Shown piece by piece: positions 42,066 to 50,679 of a stretch of 64,000 nucleotides of DNA (within the stretch, counting starts at the first letter, position 1; the number at the start of each line of letters is the position of its first letter). The notes under the pieces were generated by a model. The model was not told where the DNA came from and did no database searches. It worked only from the letters and a program-made list of their open reading frames with translations. The translations under genes were made by a program, and so were the position numbers. Origin of the DNA: Clostridiales bacterium (lineage in GTDB: Bacteria; Bacillota; Clostridia; Oscillospirales; CAG-272); assembly GCA_003150035.1 (NCBI GenBank), contig QALR01000007.1:75489-139488 (forward strand), in the 5' to 3' direction.

Positions 42066-45000
42066 ATGAATCTTCTTCTTGACTGTATTCGGAAAAATCG
42101 GGAATACGGAGAGATTATCAAGGCGTTTCGCGCGCAGAAACGTGCTGCGAGACGGTATCCGTCGCTTGTGACGGGACTTTGCGAGGGGGCGCTTGACGCA
42201 TTCCTCGCCGCTTGTGTTTATGACGAAGAAGGGGGCCGTCCTGCGCTTGTCATGGCACCGGATGAGAAAGGCGCCGCGCGTCTTTTTTCTGCGCTGTCCT
42301 CGTTTGGGCTTCGTGTCGCTCTTTATCCGGAACGGGATCCTGTGCTTTATCATATTGTTTCCTCCCATGAGCTAGAGCATGAGCGCATCGCTGCTTTGAC
42401 GGAGCTTGTGGAAGGGAGGCTTGACGCGGTCATCACGACGCCCACGGCTGCGCTTTCTTATACCATTCCGGAGGAAACACTGAGGGCATCGACGAGAATG
42501 CTGTGTGTCGGCGATACGGTCGGCATGGATGCGCTTGCCGCGTTTCTTTCGCAGGCGGGCTATGTGCGCTCTGACCTTGTGGACGGAAAAGGGCAGTTCA
42601 GCATCCGCGGCGGAATTATCGATGTGTTCCCGCCGCACCTATCTTCTCCTGTGCGCATGGAGCTTTTTGGAGATGAGATCGACCAGATCGGCTATTTTGA
42701 CGTCATGACACAGAGAAAGACGGAGAATCTCTCTCAGGTGATGATCACTTGTGCCAGAGAAATCCTGATTTCCGAGGAAAAAAAGAAGAGCCTTGCCTCG
42801 CTGATTCGGGCGGCAGCGGAGAAGGCGGGGTCGCCGGAAGCCGCCTCCTCGCTTATGCACGAATATGAGGCGCTCGTAACCGGCATAGAGATTTCTTTTT
42901 CCGACAAATATATTTCCTACATTTATCCGGAAAAGACCACGCTGCTCGATTATTTTGGGCCGGACACGCTGACGCTTGCGGTGGAAACGCCGGCGATTCT
43001 TGACAGGCTTCGCGCGGATGAGGCACATATGAGGGAAACCACGGGCGAGCTGCTGAAATCCGGACTTCTTCTTCCTAAGTATTGCACGTTTTCCGCGGAA
43101 AGTTCTCATCTGCTTGCCTTTTTTGAAGGACGAGGGGCACTTCTTGTCAACAATTTTGTCTCTCAATACCCGGGCAAGCTTGCCGGCATGTATTCTTTTT
43201 CCGTGCGTCCCACTCCTTCCGTTTCCGGGGATTTTTCCTTGCTGAAAGAGGATATTGCGGCTTATCTGCGAGGGAAATACACGGTATTGCTGCTTTGTGA
43301 AAACGAAGCCGAGGCACAGACTATGACGGCTATGCTTTCGGAAAATGACATTCCTTGCGTGTATTCTTCCGCGCCGGAGGCAGATGCGGTTCCGGGCACG
43401 GTGACGGTGACCGTCTTTGACAGCCGTGGCTTTGAGATGCCGGCTGAAAAATTTGTTTGTATCTCTCTTTGCTCCGGCGGAACGAAAACGGAAAAAGCGA
43501 TTCGCCGCCGCGCCGCAAAAAATGCCAAAGCGTCCTCCGCCAACAAAGAAAAGATTCTGTCCTATGCCGACCTTGAGGTCGGAGATTATGTCGTCCATGA
43601 GGTCCATGGCATCGGCATTTATCGCGGGCTGGAAAGCATTAAAAATTATGACGGCGTGCGCCGCGACCATATTAAAATCCAATACTCCGGCACGGACGTG
43701 CTGTATGTTCCGTGCGAGCAGATCGACACCGTTTCCAAATATATCGGAGCCGCCGCGGAAAACGGAACGCTGAAGCTTTCCAGACTCGGCGGGACGGAGT
43801 GGAACAAAACCAAGGCCCGTGTGCGCAGTGAAGTGAGGAGTATGGCAAAAGAGCTGATTGCGCTCTATGCCGAGAGGCTGCGCCGCCCCGGCTTTGCCTT
43901 TTCGCCGGACGATGATGTGCAAAGGGAATTTGAGTCTACCTTTGAATATGAGGAGACGGACGCGCAGCTTATCGCTGCCGACGACATCAAAAAGGATATG
44001 GAGAAGCCGGTCCCGATGGATCGTCTGCTTTGCGGAGACGTCGGATTCGGCAAGACAGAGGTCGCGCTTCGCGCAGCGTTCAAGGCGGTGCTTGATTCCA
44101 AGCAGGTGGCGATTCTGGTTCCTACCACCATTCTTGCGATGCAGCATTACGGTACCATTTCCGCACGGATGCGCGGTTTTCCGGTTAAGGTGGCCTATCT
44201 TTCACGCTTTAAATCGGCCGGAGAGCAGGATGCGACGCTGCGCGCCCTGCGCCGCGGCGATGTCGATATCATTGTCGGAACGCACCGCCTGCTTTCCTCT
44301 GATGTGGCATTCCATGACCTTGGGCTTGTCATTATCGACGAGGAGCAGCGCTTCGGCGTCGCTCATAAGGAAAAGCTTAAGCAAATTTCCAAAAATGTGG
44401 ATGTGCTGACGCTGACGGCGACACCGATCCCGCGCACGCTCAATATGGCGATGACCTCCATTCGGGATATGTCCGTGCTTGACGAGGCGCCAGGGGACCG
44501 TCTTCCGGTACAGACCTATGTATTGGAGCACGACGACATTGTGATTTTTGAGGCGATAAGACGCGAGCTTCACCGAGGCGGGCAGGTTTTTTATCTGTAT
44601 AACCGAGTGGAAACGATTCGTGAGAAGGCGGCGAAGATTGCGAGTCGGTTTCCGGAGGCGGTTGTCCGTTTTGCGCACGGACAGATGGAAAAGGATGAAC
44701 TTGCCGATATCTGGCAGGCACTCGTGGATGGAGAGATCGATATCCTTGTCTGTACGACCATTATTGAAACGGGCGTCGATGTTCCGAATGCCAATACCTT
44801 GATTATTGAAAACGCCGACCGAATGGGACTTTCCCAACTTCATCAGATCCGCGGGCGTGTCGGGCGATCCGCCAGACGCGCATATGCGTATTTTACCTAT
44901 CCCGCAGGAAAAGTGCTCACCGACGTATCGGCTAAGCGCCTTCAAGCCATCCGGGATTTTACGGAGTTCGGCTCCGGCTTCAAAATCGCGCTGCGTGACT

Positions 45001-45581
45001 TGGAAATCCGCGGCGCCGGAGATGTGCTCGGCGCAAGACAGCACGGCCATATGGAAAGCGTCGGCTATGATATGTATCTGAAGATCCTGAATGAAGCGGT
45101 CTTAGAGGAGAAGGGGATGAAGCCAAAGGAGAAAATCGAATGTGTTATCAACATCGGCAGAGACTGCTATATACCGGAAAGCTATATCCCATCGGCAGCG
45201 CAGCGAATCGATATTTACAAGAAAATCGCGTCGATTGAAAACGAAAAGGATGTGGACGATATTGCGGATGAGCTGCTTGACCGGTACGGGGACTTGCCTG
45301 CATCGGTGGAAACGCTTCTTTCCATTTCTCTTGTGCGGGAGATGGCGTGCGAATGCGGCTTTCTTCAAATTGACGAAAAGCAAAATGACGTTGTGGTTTA
45401 TCCGAAAGAGCTGGATGTGCTTGCCTGGTCTGAGCTCGGGGGGATATATCCCGGGCGGATTATCATAAAGCCGACGGACAGGCCGCATGTTTTGTGTAGG
45501 GGACGCCGCGGGGAGCCTATTTTTACCTTTCTTGACGGTTTGTTAAAAAATTATATACAAATAAAATCAAAAAAAGTGTAG
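42066..45581 (+). CDS. mfd: Transcription-repair coupling factor
   Basis: 1171 aa. Mfd displaces RNA polymerase stalled at DNA lesions and recruits UvrA. Visible: the UvrB-like N-terminal part (FSIRGGIIDVFPPHLSSPVR), the RNAP-interacting domain (LEVGDYVVHEVHGIGIYRGL), and the translocase with Walker A GDVGFGKTEVALRA, IVGTHRLL, DEEQRFGV, LTATPIPRTLNMA, CTTIIETGVDVPNANTLIIE and HQIRGRVGRSARRAYAY, then a TRCF C-terminal domain. Start at 42066 (GGAAAGGG upstream); an in-frame ATG at 42021 lacks a ribosome binding site. Confidence 0.98.
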   Translation: MNLLLDCIRKNREYGEIIKAFRAQKRAARRYPSLVTGLCEGALDAFLAACVYDEEGGRPALVMAPDEKGAARLFSALSSFGLRVALYPERDPVLYHIVSSHELEHERIAALTELVEGRLDAVITTPTAALSYTIPEETLRASTRMLCVGDTVGMDALAAFLSQAGYVRSDLVDGKGQFSIRGGIIDVFPPHLSSPVRMELFGDEIDQIGYFDVMTQRKTENLSQVMITCAREILISEEKKKSLASLIRAAAEKAGSPEAASSLMHEYEALVTGIEISFSDKYISYIYPEKTTLLDYFGPDTLTLAVETPAILDRLRADEAHMRETTGELLKSGLLLPKYCTFSAESSHLLAFFEGRGALLVNNFVSQYPGKLAGMYSFSVRPTPSVSGDFSLLKEDIAAYLRGKYTVLLLCENEAEAQTMTAMLSENDIPCVYSSAPEADAVPGTVTVTVFDSRGFEMPAEKFVCISLCSGGTKTEKAIRRRAAKNAKASSANKEKILSYADLEVGDYVVHEVHGIGIYRGLESIKNYDGVRRDHIKIQYSGTDVLYVPCEQIDTVSKYIGAAAENGTLKLSRLGGTEWNKTKARVRSEVRSMAKELIALYAERLRRPGFAFSPDDDVQREFESTFEYEETDAQLIAADDIKKDMEKPVPMDRLLCGDVGFGKTEVALRAAFKAVLDSKQVAILVPTTILAMQHYGTISARMRGFPVKVAYLSRFKSAGEQDATLRALRRGDVDIIVGTHRLLSSDVAFHDLGLVIIDEEQRFGVAHKEKLKQISKNVDVLTLTATPIPRTLNMAMTSIRDMSVLDEAPGDRLPVQTYVLEHDDIVIFEAIRRELHRGGQVFYLYNRVETIREKAAKIASRFPEAVVRFAHGQMEKDELADIWQALVDGEIDILVCTTIIETGVDVPNANTLIIENADRMGLSQLHQIRGRVGRSARRAYAYFTYPAGKVLTDVSAKRLQAIRDFTEFGSGFKIALRDLEIRGAGDVLGARQHGHMESVGYDMYLKILNEAVLEEKGMKPKEKIECVINIGRDCYIPESYIPSAAQRIDIYKKIASIENEKDVDDIADELLDRYGDLPASVETLLSISLVREMACECGFLQIDEKQNDVVVYPKELDVLAWSELGGIYPGRIIIKPTDRPHVLCRGRRGEPIFTFLDGLLKNYIQIKSKKV

Positions 45582-45672
45582 ATTTTTTTTCGTTTGCCAT
45601 GTATAATATTGAAATGAAAATCGCCTGTCCGGTTGGTTTTTCGCATGACAAACATTTTAAGGAGATTGAAAA

Positions 45673-46875
45673 ATGAAAAAACGAAGTTTGATTCTGAAGC
45701 TTTTGGCCGCTGCGCTTGTCGCATGTATTTTCGTTTCGATGCTTGCCGGCTGCGGATCGGCACGGACGCTGATGTCTTTGACGATAGACGGAAAGACCTA
45801 TACGATTGATACCGATGAGTTCGATCTGCTGATGAAAATCAAAAAGCTCGACATCTGCTGCGCAAGCCTGGTGACGAGAAACACTGATGCCTCTTTCTGG
45901 GGCACCGAAACAGAGGATGGCGAGACATACGAGACATTTTATAAGAACCTGATTTTGGATCAGACGAAAGCCGTTCTGGTGGAAAAGTATCTTTTTGATA
46001 TTTATGGACTTACTATTTCTGAGGATACGATTGACGGATATAAGTCCAATATCAATACGCAGAATGAGCTTTATGGCGGAAGAGGCGCATATAAGCAGTA
46101 TTTCGGCTATACGGCGGCAGATTATTATAACATTTATATGATGATGGTGTCCCGCTCCGAGGCGGTTTCTGATTTCCTTTGTGGGGAGGACGGGGAATAT
46201 GCCGTGACAGATGAGGATTTGGAAACCTATTACACCGAAAATTATGTCGGCTATCAGTTTATCATGTTGGATATGGAAAATAAAGTGGTGCGTGACGAGG
46301 ACGGCAATCGCGTCATTGCGACGGAGGAGGATGACGAAGGCAACGAAGTGGAGACCGAGGCGTATGAAACGGAAGAGCTCACCACAGAAGAAAAGGAAGA
46401 GAAGCAGACGCTCGGTCAGCTTATCCTGGATGAACTGGCAGACGGGGCAAGCTTTGAAGATATGATAGCAGAGTATTCCGACGCCTATTATTCCGTGGAA
46501 TTTCCGGAGGGAATGTTCGTTCTGAAGGATGGCACCTTTATCAACAGCACCGTGACCGCTGAAATCGAGGACCTTGAAATCGGCGAATATACAGACGAGG
46601 TCATCAGTGTCAACAGCGACAGATATCAGTATATCATCAAGAGAGTGGAACTCAAGCCGAACGTATACGAGGATGAGAAATACCTTGAGCTGTTCGAGGA
46701 CTATGAAGATACGGTAATGCTCGATAAATACGAAAATTATATTGAGACTTTCTTTGACCAGATCACAGTAGATACGGCCATCGCGGCGGAATACACGATG
46801 CAGGATACGTTCCTTTCCACCTATGCGGACCTGTATTATCAGCAGTATTGGGCAAGCCTTTACAGCGGTTCCTAA
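45673..46875 (+). CDS. PrsA/SurA-like exported folding factor, lipoprotein
   Basis: 400 aa. Lipoprotein signal (LLAAALVACIFVSMLAGC, lipobox LAGC) with a long helical SurA_N-like domain (YKNLILDQTKAVLVEKYL, YGLTISEDTIDGYKSNI) and a later segment that could be a degenerate parvulin domain (ELADGASFEDMIAEYSDAYY; GMFVLKDGTFINSTVTAEI). It is strongly acidic in the middle (EEDDEGNEVETEAYE). Such lipoproteins are often found right after mfd in Clostridia and assist folding outside the membrane. The isomerase activity is uncertain because the parvulin core is weak. Confidence 0.8.
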   Translation: MKKRSLILKLLAAALVACIFVSMLAGCGSARTLMSLTIDGKTYTIDTDEFDLLMKIKKLDICCASLVTRNTDASFWGTETEDGETYETFYKNLILDQTKAVLVEKYLFDIYGLTISEDTIDGYKSNINTQNELYGGRGAYKQYFGYTAADYYNIYMMMVSRSEAVSDFLCGEDGEYAVTDEDLETYYTENYVGYQFIMLDMENKVVRDEDGNRVIATEEDDEGNEVETEAYETEELTTEEKEEKQTLGQLILDELADGASFEDMIAEYSDAYYSVEFPEGMFVLKDGTFINSTVTAEIEDLEIGEYTDEVISVNSDRYQYIIKRVELKPNVYEDEKYLELFEDYEDTVMLDKYENYIETFFDQITVDTAIAAEYTMQDTFLSTYADLYYQQYWASLYSGS

Positions 46876-46887
46876 ACGGTTGCTTTT

Positions 46888-47769
46888 GTGTTTGGCTTTG
46901 TAAAACCCTTTATTCCGAACCTGCGGGTCAAGGAATATGAATACTATAAAAGCGTTTATTGCGGACTCTGTCGTTCCATGAAAAAGCATACGGGAGAGAT
47001 TTCCCGCGCGACGCTCAGTTATGACATGACTTTTTTTGCGTTGGTGAGGCTTGCGCTTTCGGGTGAGGATGTTCTCATCAAGCGGAAACGCTGTGCTGCC
47101 CATCCGATGCGTACCCGCCCCGTGATGTGTGATAACCCGTCGTTAGAATATACAGCGTATGTGAGCGCACTCCTCGTCTATTATAAGATTCGGGACACTA
47201 TGGCGGATGAAAGAGGATTCAAGCGGCTTTCGGCCATGACGCTCTCCCCTTATGCGGGCGGCATGAAGCGCAAGGCACGGCGTGCCTATCAGGAAATCGA
47301 AGAGATTATCCGTGCGGCCATGGAGGAAATTGCCGCATTGGAAAAGGATCGGTGTCCGGTCCCTGATATGCCGGCGGACAGCTTCGGCAGAATGTTAGGC
47401 GCTTTGCTTTCCCACGGGCTTGAAAAAAGAGAGGCCGCCATCGCAGAGGAAATTGGGCTTCATACGGGAAGATGGGTTTATCTTGTCGATGCCGTCTGCG
47501 ACTGCTCCGATGACCGCAGAACCGGCGCCTATAATCCGTTTCTGTTGGCATTTCCGGACGAGGCGCAAATGACGGAGTTCAAAAAAAATATGATGCGCGG
47601 CGTTTTGTCCATGGAGGCGGAAGCGACCGCCCGGGCGGTTGCTCTTATCGACTTTGGCGATCGCTTGTTGCTGCGCAGATGTATAGAAAATATTATTGAC
47701 GACGGCATGGAAAGCGCGCTTTCCATGGCGCTCGGAAAGGAGGAAATAAGTGGCGAAGGATCCCTATAA
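46888..47769 (+). CDS. DUF5685 family protein
   Basis: 293 aa. Matches DUF5685: N-terminus MFGFVKPFIPNLRVKEYEYYKSVYCGLCRSMKK with the conserved CGLC, then TRATLSYDMTFFALV-like helices, and GRWVYLVDAVCDCSDDRRTG-AYNPF near the end of the domain. Mostly helical, no signal peptide. The cysteines (CGLC, C in RCAAHP, CDC) may bind a metal. Starts with GTG at 46888 and has only a weak ribosome binding site, so it is probably coupled to the upstream gene 12 bp away. It overlaps the DnaJ gene by 20 bp. Function unknown. Confidence 0.85.
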   Translation: MFGFVKPFIPNLRVKEYEYYKSVYCGLCRSMKKHTGEISRATLSYDMTFFALVRLALSGEDVLIKRKRCAAHPMRTRPVMCDNPSLEYTAYVSALLVYYKIRDTMADERGFKRLSAMTLSPYAGGMKRKARRAYQEIEEIIRAAMEEIAALEKDRCPVPDMPADSFGRMLGALLSHGLEKREAAIAEEIGLHTGRWVYLVDAVCDCSDDRRTGAYNPFLLAFPDEAQMTEFKKNMMRGVLSMEAEATARAVALIDFGDRLLLRRCIENIIDDGMESALSMALGKEEISGEGSL

Positions 47770-48352
47770 AGTGCTTGGCATTGACCGAAATGCAAGCGAT
47801 GAGGAAGTCAAAAAGGCTTATCGTGAGCTTGCGAGAAAATATCATCCTGACAATTATGCCAATACGCCTCTTTCCGAGCTTGCCGACGAGAAAATGAAAG
47901 AAATCAACGAGGCATATGAAGCGATTCAGAAGATGCGAAAGACTTCGTCCTCTAGCGATGGCTCTTATTATGGAGGCTCTGAGAGCGGAGGTTCAGGCTA
48001 TGGGGGCTTTTCCAGCATTCGCAGTTATATTGCCCAGCAGAATTATTACGAAGCGGATATTCAGCTCAACTCTGTCCCGGCAGGAGAACGAAATGCTGAG
48101 TGGTATTACCTGAAAGGCTGTGTCTTTGCCGGACGGGGATGGTATTTTGAGGCCGCGAAGTATTTTGACAACGCGTGCCGGATGGATCCCTCGAACGATG
48201 AGTATCGTGTGGCGGCGGATAATATCCGGAATCACACGTCGACAACACGACGCGCACGCAATGACGACGCCGTCTGCAATCTTTGCGGCGGACTTCTTTG
48301 CGCCGACTGCTGCTGTGAATGCTGCGGTGGCGATCTTATATCTTGCTGTTAA
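47750..48352 (+). CDS. DnaJ (J) domain protein with a cysteine-rich tail
   Basis: 200 aa. N-terminal J domain (about 4-65): DPYKVLGIDRNASDEEVKKAYR, the HPD motif in RKYHPDNY, then a Gly/Ser/Tyr-rich linker (SSSDGSYYGGSESGGSGYGG), a TPR-like helical region (NYYEADIQLNSVP, AEWYYLKGCVFAGRGWYFEA) and a C-terminus with nine clustered Cys (CNLCGGLLCADCCCECCGG and a final CC). J proteins stimulate the ATPase of DnaK. It is not DnaJ itself (no zinc-finger repeats CxxCxGxG, much shorter). GTG start with GGAGG. Overlaps the DUF5685 gene, which suggests a joint role. Confidence 0.9.
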   Translation: MAKDPYKVLGIDRNASDEEVKKAYRELARKYHPDNYANTPLSELADEKMKEINEAYEAIQKMRKTSSSSDGSYYGGSESGGSGYGGFSSIRSYIAQQNYYEADIQLNSVPAGERNAEWYYLKGCVFAGRGWYFEAAKYFDNACRMDPSNDEYRVAADNIRNHTSTTRRARNDDAVCNLCGGLLCADCCCECCGGDLISCC

Positions 48353-48357
48353 TCACG

Positions 48358-48891
48358 ATGAAAAAAACGACGAGAATCACTCTTTGCGCCTTGCTTGCGG
48401 CGCTCGGCGTTGTCATTCTGTATCTTGGCGCGCTTGTCAATGTGCTGGACATCTCTGTTTCCATTCTTGCTTCTTTCTTGATTCTGTTTTGCGTGGCGGA
48501 GATTGGATATTCGTGGGCGGCGGCAGTGTGGCTGCTCACTGCCATCTTATCGCTTCTGCTGCTCCCGAATAAGGCGCCGGCGCTCCTTTATACGGCGCTT
48601 TTCGGGTATATGCCGGTGACCAAGTTTCTGTTTGAACGGCTCGGAAAATGGGTGTCATGGATACCCAAGCTCGTTCTTTTTAATGCGGCGGCGGTCACGG
48701 TCGGGTATTTCGGATGGGAGCTGCTTGGCTTCACGACAGAAAACCGGTTCGGGCTTTCTGCTGGATGGATGATGGCAGCTTATCTGATTTTGGCAAACGT
48801 CGTGGTTATTGTCTGTGACGTTCTCTATACGCGCCTTGTTTTGATTTATTTGAAAAAATACCGGAATAAAATCCGGAAATATCTGAAATAA
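48358..48891 (+). CDS. Hypothetical integral membrane protein, 177 aa
   Basis: Five hydrophobic segments (LCALLAALGVVILYLGALVNVL; ISILASFLILFCVAEIGYSWA; AVWLLTAILSLLLL; KLVLFNAAAVTVGYFG; AYLILANVVVIVCDVLYTRL) and a basic C-terminus (KKYRNKIRKYLK). The pattern resembles S-component-like or other small transporter proteins but I see no diagnostic motif. The ATG lies five bases after the DnaJ stop with no clear ribosome binding site, so translational coupling is likely. It completes a three-gene unit DUF5685-DnaJ-membrane protein, ended by a hairpin. Confidence 0.8.
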   Translation: MKKTTRITLCALLAALGVVILYLGALVNVLDISVSILASFLILFCVAEIGYSWAAAVWLLTAILSLLLLPNKAPALLYTALFGYMPVTKFLFERLGKWVSWIPKLVLFNAAAVTVGYFGWELLGFTTENRFGLSAGWMMAAYLILANVVVIVCDVLYTRLVLIYLKKYRNKIRKYLK

Positions 48892-48936
48892 AATCACTCT
48901 TCCCGTCATAAAATGAAGCGGGAGAGTGATTTTTTT
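48891..48936 (+). terminator. Terminator that overlaps the next gene's ribosome binding site
   Basis: AAATCACTCTTCCCG pairs with CGGGAGAGTGATTT, followed by Ts running into the ATG at 48937. The 3' arm GGGAGAG is also the only ribosome binding site for the next lipoprotein gene. Confidence 0.75.
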
Positions 48937-49383
48937 ATGAAATTTCGTGTTTTGCTCCTTATTTTAACAGCGGTATTTTTGGTTTCCTGTGCATCACCTC
49001 TGTCAGAAGATAGGGGAGATGCGGAGCAGGTACTGCGGAAAATACTGTCCCGTTTCGAGCTTCCTTGCGGCGTTGTGTACAGTGATGCTGAGAATGCTGA
49101 ATATCCGCTTACCGATTCACTGATTGAGCGTATGTTTTCTGACGGCCATGGCGTGCCGGCATTTGAATATGTCACCTCCTGCGCCGTTTACTTTTCCCGC
49201 CATTTTACTGAGCATGAAATCGTTGTCATAAAAATTTGTGATCGATCACACAGGGAAGAGGTGATGAATCTTTGCCGACGGCGCGCGGAGAAAAAAGAAG
49301 ACGCCGTCGTGTATGCCGACGGCGTATATGTGTATTTGATTTGTACAGATCAGAATCATGAAATTTTGAAAGCAATCAAATAA
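48937..49383 (+). CDS. Small lipoprotein, 148 aa
   Basis: Lipoprotein signal MKFRVLLLILTAVFLVSC (lipobox LVSC), then a 130-aa mixed domain without a recognised family (LRKILSRFELPCGVVYSDA, YFSRHFTEHEIVVIKICD, YADGVYVYLICTDQNHEILK). Probably outer-face anchored. The ATG is preceded by GGGAGAG, which forms the 3' arm of the preceding terminator hairpin; translation from read-through mRNA would need this hairpin to open. The stop overlaps by 8 bp the end of the convergent methyltransferase gene. Confidence 0.78.
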   Translation: MKFRVLLLILTAVFLVSCASPLSEDRGDAEQVLRKILSRFELPCGVVYSDAENAEYPLTDSLIERMFSDGHGVPAFEYVTSCAVYFSRHFTEHEIVVIKICDRSHREEVMNLCRRRAEKKEDAVVYADGVYVYLICTDQNHEILKAIK

Positions 49384-50557
49384 CGGGCGCCACGCCGCAA
49401 AAACGTTTTCGGAAATACGCGATGGCATCCGCGCTTCCACAAAGGCAAAGCGGTGCCGGAAGAAACGGCGTGGCCTCCAGAACGGTATCTGCCGTCTCGC
49501 GCGAATTCAGGCGTATATAGAGAAAGCCGAGCTTCTCCGCCATTTCGTCGGCGTCATCGAGAAAGTCCTCGCTCGGATCAAGCGGGGACGGCAGAGAAGT
49601 CTGTGGAATATACACAACTTGCCGTGCGGTCGCCGCCATGGCCCCCACATCCGGAAGGGCGAGGCCTGTCGGAAATGTATCCGGGTCCCACCGGTCGAGA
49701 ATTTCCCTCAGCGCTCCGATATGGCGCTCATCCGTTCCGCAGCATCCGCCGAGAATGCCAACGCCGGACAAGAGCATCCGCGCACATGCGTCGGCAAAGG
49801 CATCGGGACCTTTCGTGCCGGAGGATTCTGTGCCGGCATTCGGCTTGGCAATGAGCGGGATTCCAAGCGCAAGAGAGAGCGGGAGCAGGGGCGTGATATA
49901 TCGTGCCATTTCTTCCGGTCCCGTCGAACAGTTGAGTCCGAAAGCAGAAATTCCAAGTTCTGAGAGCGTGACAAGACAAGCTTCCGGCGTGTCACCGGAC
50001 ATGGTTTTGCCGCTGTCCGTTACCGTCATGGTGACAAATACGGGTTTTTTTGAAACCTCCCGAATCCCGAGCACAGCGGCGCGCACGCAGGCAAGGTCCA
50101 TGTTGGTTTCGAGAAAAAAGAAATCAACGGTTGGGGAAAGTGCTGAGGCCTGCTCCGCATAAACCGAGACAAGCTCATCAAAATCCGTATTCCCGGAAGG
50201 ATAAAGAAAATCTCCTGTTGGAGACAGATCCCCGCCGACCAGCCCATGCTTTCCAGCAGCCCTCCGGGACAGAGCGGCGAGCGCGGCATTCATCGGAATG
50301 GTTTCATTCGCTAGCGAATATCGGGAAAGAACCGTCCGGTTGGCGCCGAAGGTGGGGGCGAGCACTGCGTCCGAGCCTGCGGCGATATAGCGGCGTTGGA
50401 GATCGATCAGCGTTTCCGGATGCTCAAGAATCCACTTTTCGGGGCAAACACCGGTTGGCATGCCGGCTTTTATCATCTCGGTACCGGTTGCTCCGTCGAG
50501 CAGAAACGGAAGAGGAAAGGGAAATGCAGGGTAGTGATCGTTCATTTTACTTGTCAT
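49376..50557 (-). CDS. Homocysteine S-methyltransferase family protein with C-terminal extension
   Basis: 393 aa. The N-terminal part (about 1-290) is a homocysteine S-methyltransferase barrel: FLLDGATGTEMIKAG, VLAPTFGANR, FFLETNMDL, FGLNCSTGPEEM and GGCCGTDERH; the Cys in LNCSTG and the CC pair are the zinc ligands. It transfers a methyl group to homocysteine to make methionine. It lacks the folate- and cobalamin-binding domains of full MetH, so it may work with separate proteins. The last 100 residues (from FPTGLALPD) are an extension that I cannot assign. The ribosome binding site is weak. It converges with the small lipoprotein gene. Confidence 0.85.
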   Translation of the reverse strand: MTSKMNDHYPAFPFPLPFLLDGATGTEMIKAGMPTGVCPEKWILEHPETLIDLQRRYIAAGSDAVLAPTFGANRTVLSRYSLANETIPMNAALAALSRRAAGKHGLVGGDLSPTGDFLYPSGNTDFDELVSVYAEQASALSPTVDFFFLETNMDLACVRAAVLGIREVSKKPVFVTMTVTDSGKTMSGDTPEACLVTLSELGISAFGLNCSTGPEEMARYITPLLPLSLALGIPLIAKPNAGTESSGTKGPDAFADACARMLLSGVGILGGCCGTDERHIGALREILDRWDPDTFPTGLALPDVGAMAATARQVVYIPQTSLPSPLDPSEDFLDDADEMAEKLGFLYIRLNSRETADTVLEATPFLPAPLCLCGSADAIAYFRKRFCGVAPVI

Positions 50558-50572
50558 AAAGTCGGCTCTTTC

Positions 50573-50602
50573 GGCCGGAATAGAAAAATCCGGCCTTTTC
50601 CT
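50573..50602 (+). terminator. GGCCGGA hairpin upstream of manA
   Basis: GGCCGGA (about 50575) and TCCGGCC (about 50590) flank an A-rich loop, followed by TTTTCC on the plus strand. It lies upstream of the divergent methyltransferase start and of the manA promoter; purpose unclear. Confidence 0.4.
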
Positions 50603-50611
50603 TTCTGGAGG

Positions 50612-50640
50612 TTGATTTTTTTTCGTTTCGTTGCTATAAT
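50612..50640 (+). promoter_or_regulatory. Promoter of manA
   Basis: TTGATT (50612-50617), 17-bp spacer, TATAAT (50635-50640). Confidence 0.85.
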
Positions 50641-50679
50641 CAGAATAATGGATTTGTCATTTACGAAGAGGAGAAAATC

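Noticed and set aside
42639..44147. 502-codon minus-strand frame inside mfd
   Set aside because: Antisense shadow; mfd on the plus strand is complete and conserved.
45523..47103. 526-codon minus-strand frame opposite the PrsA-like gene
   Set aside because: Ile/Phe/His-rich shadow; the plus-strand lipoprotein has a signal peptide, lipobox and ribosome binding site.
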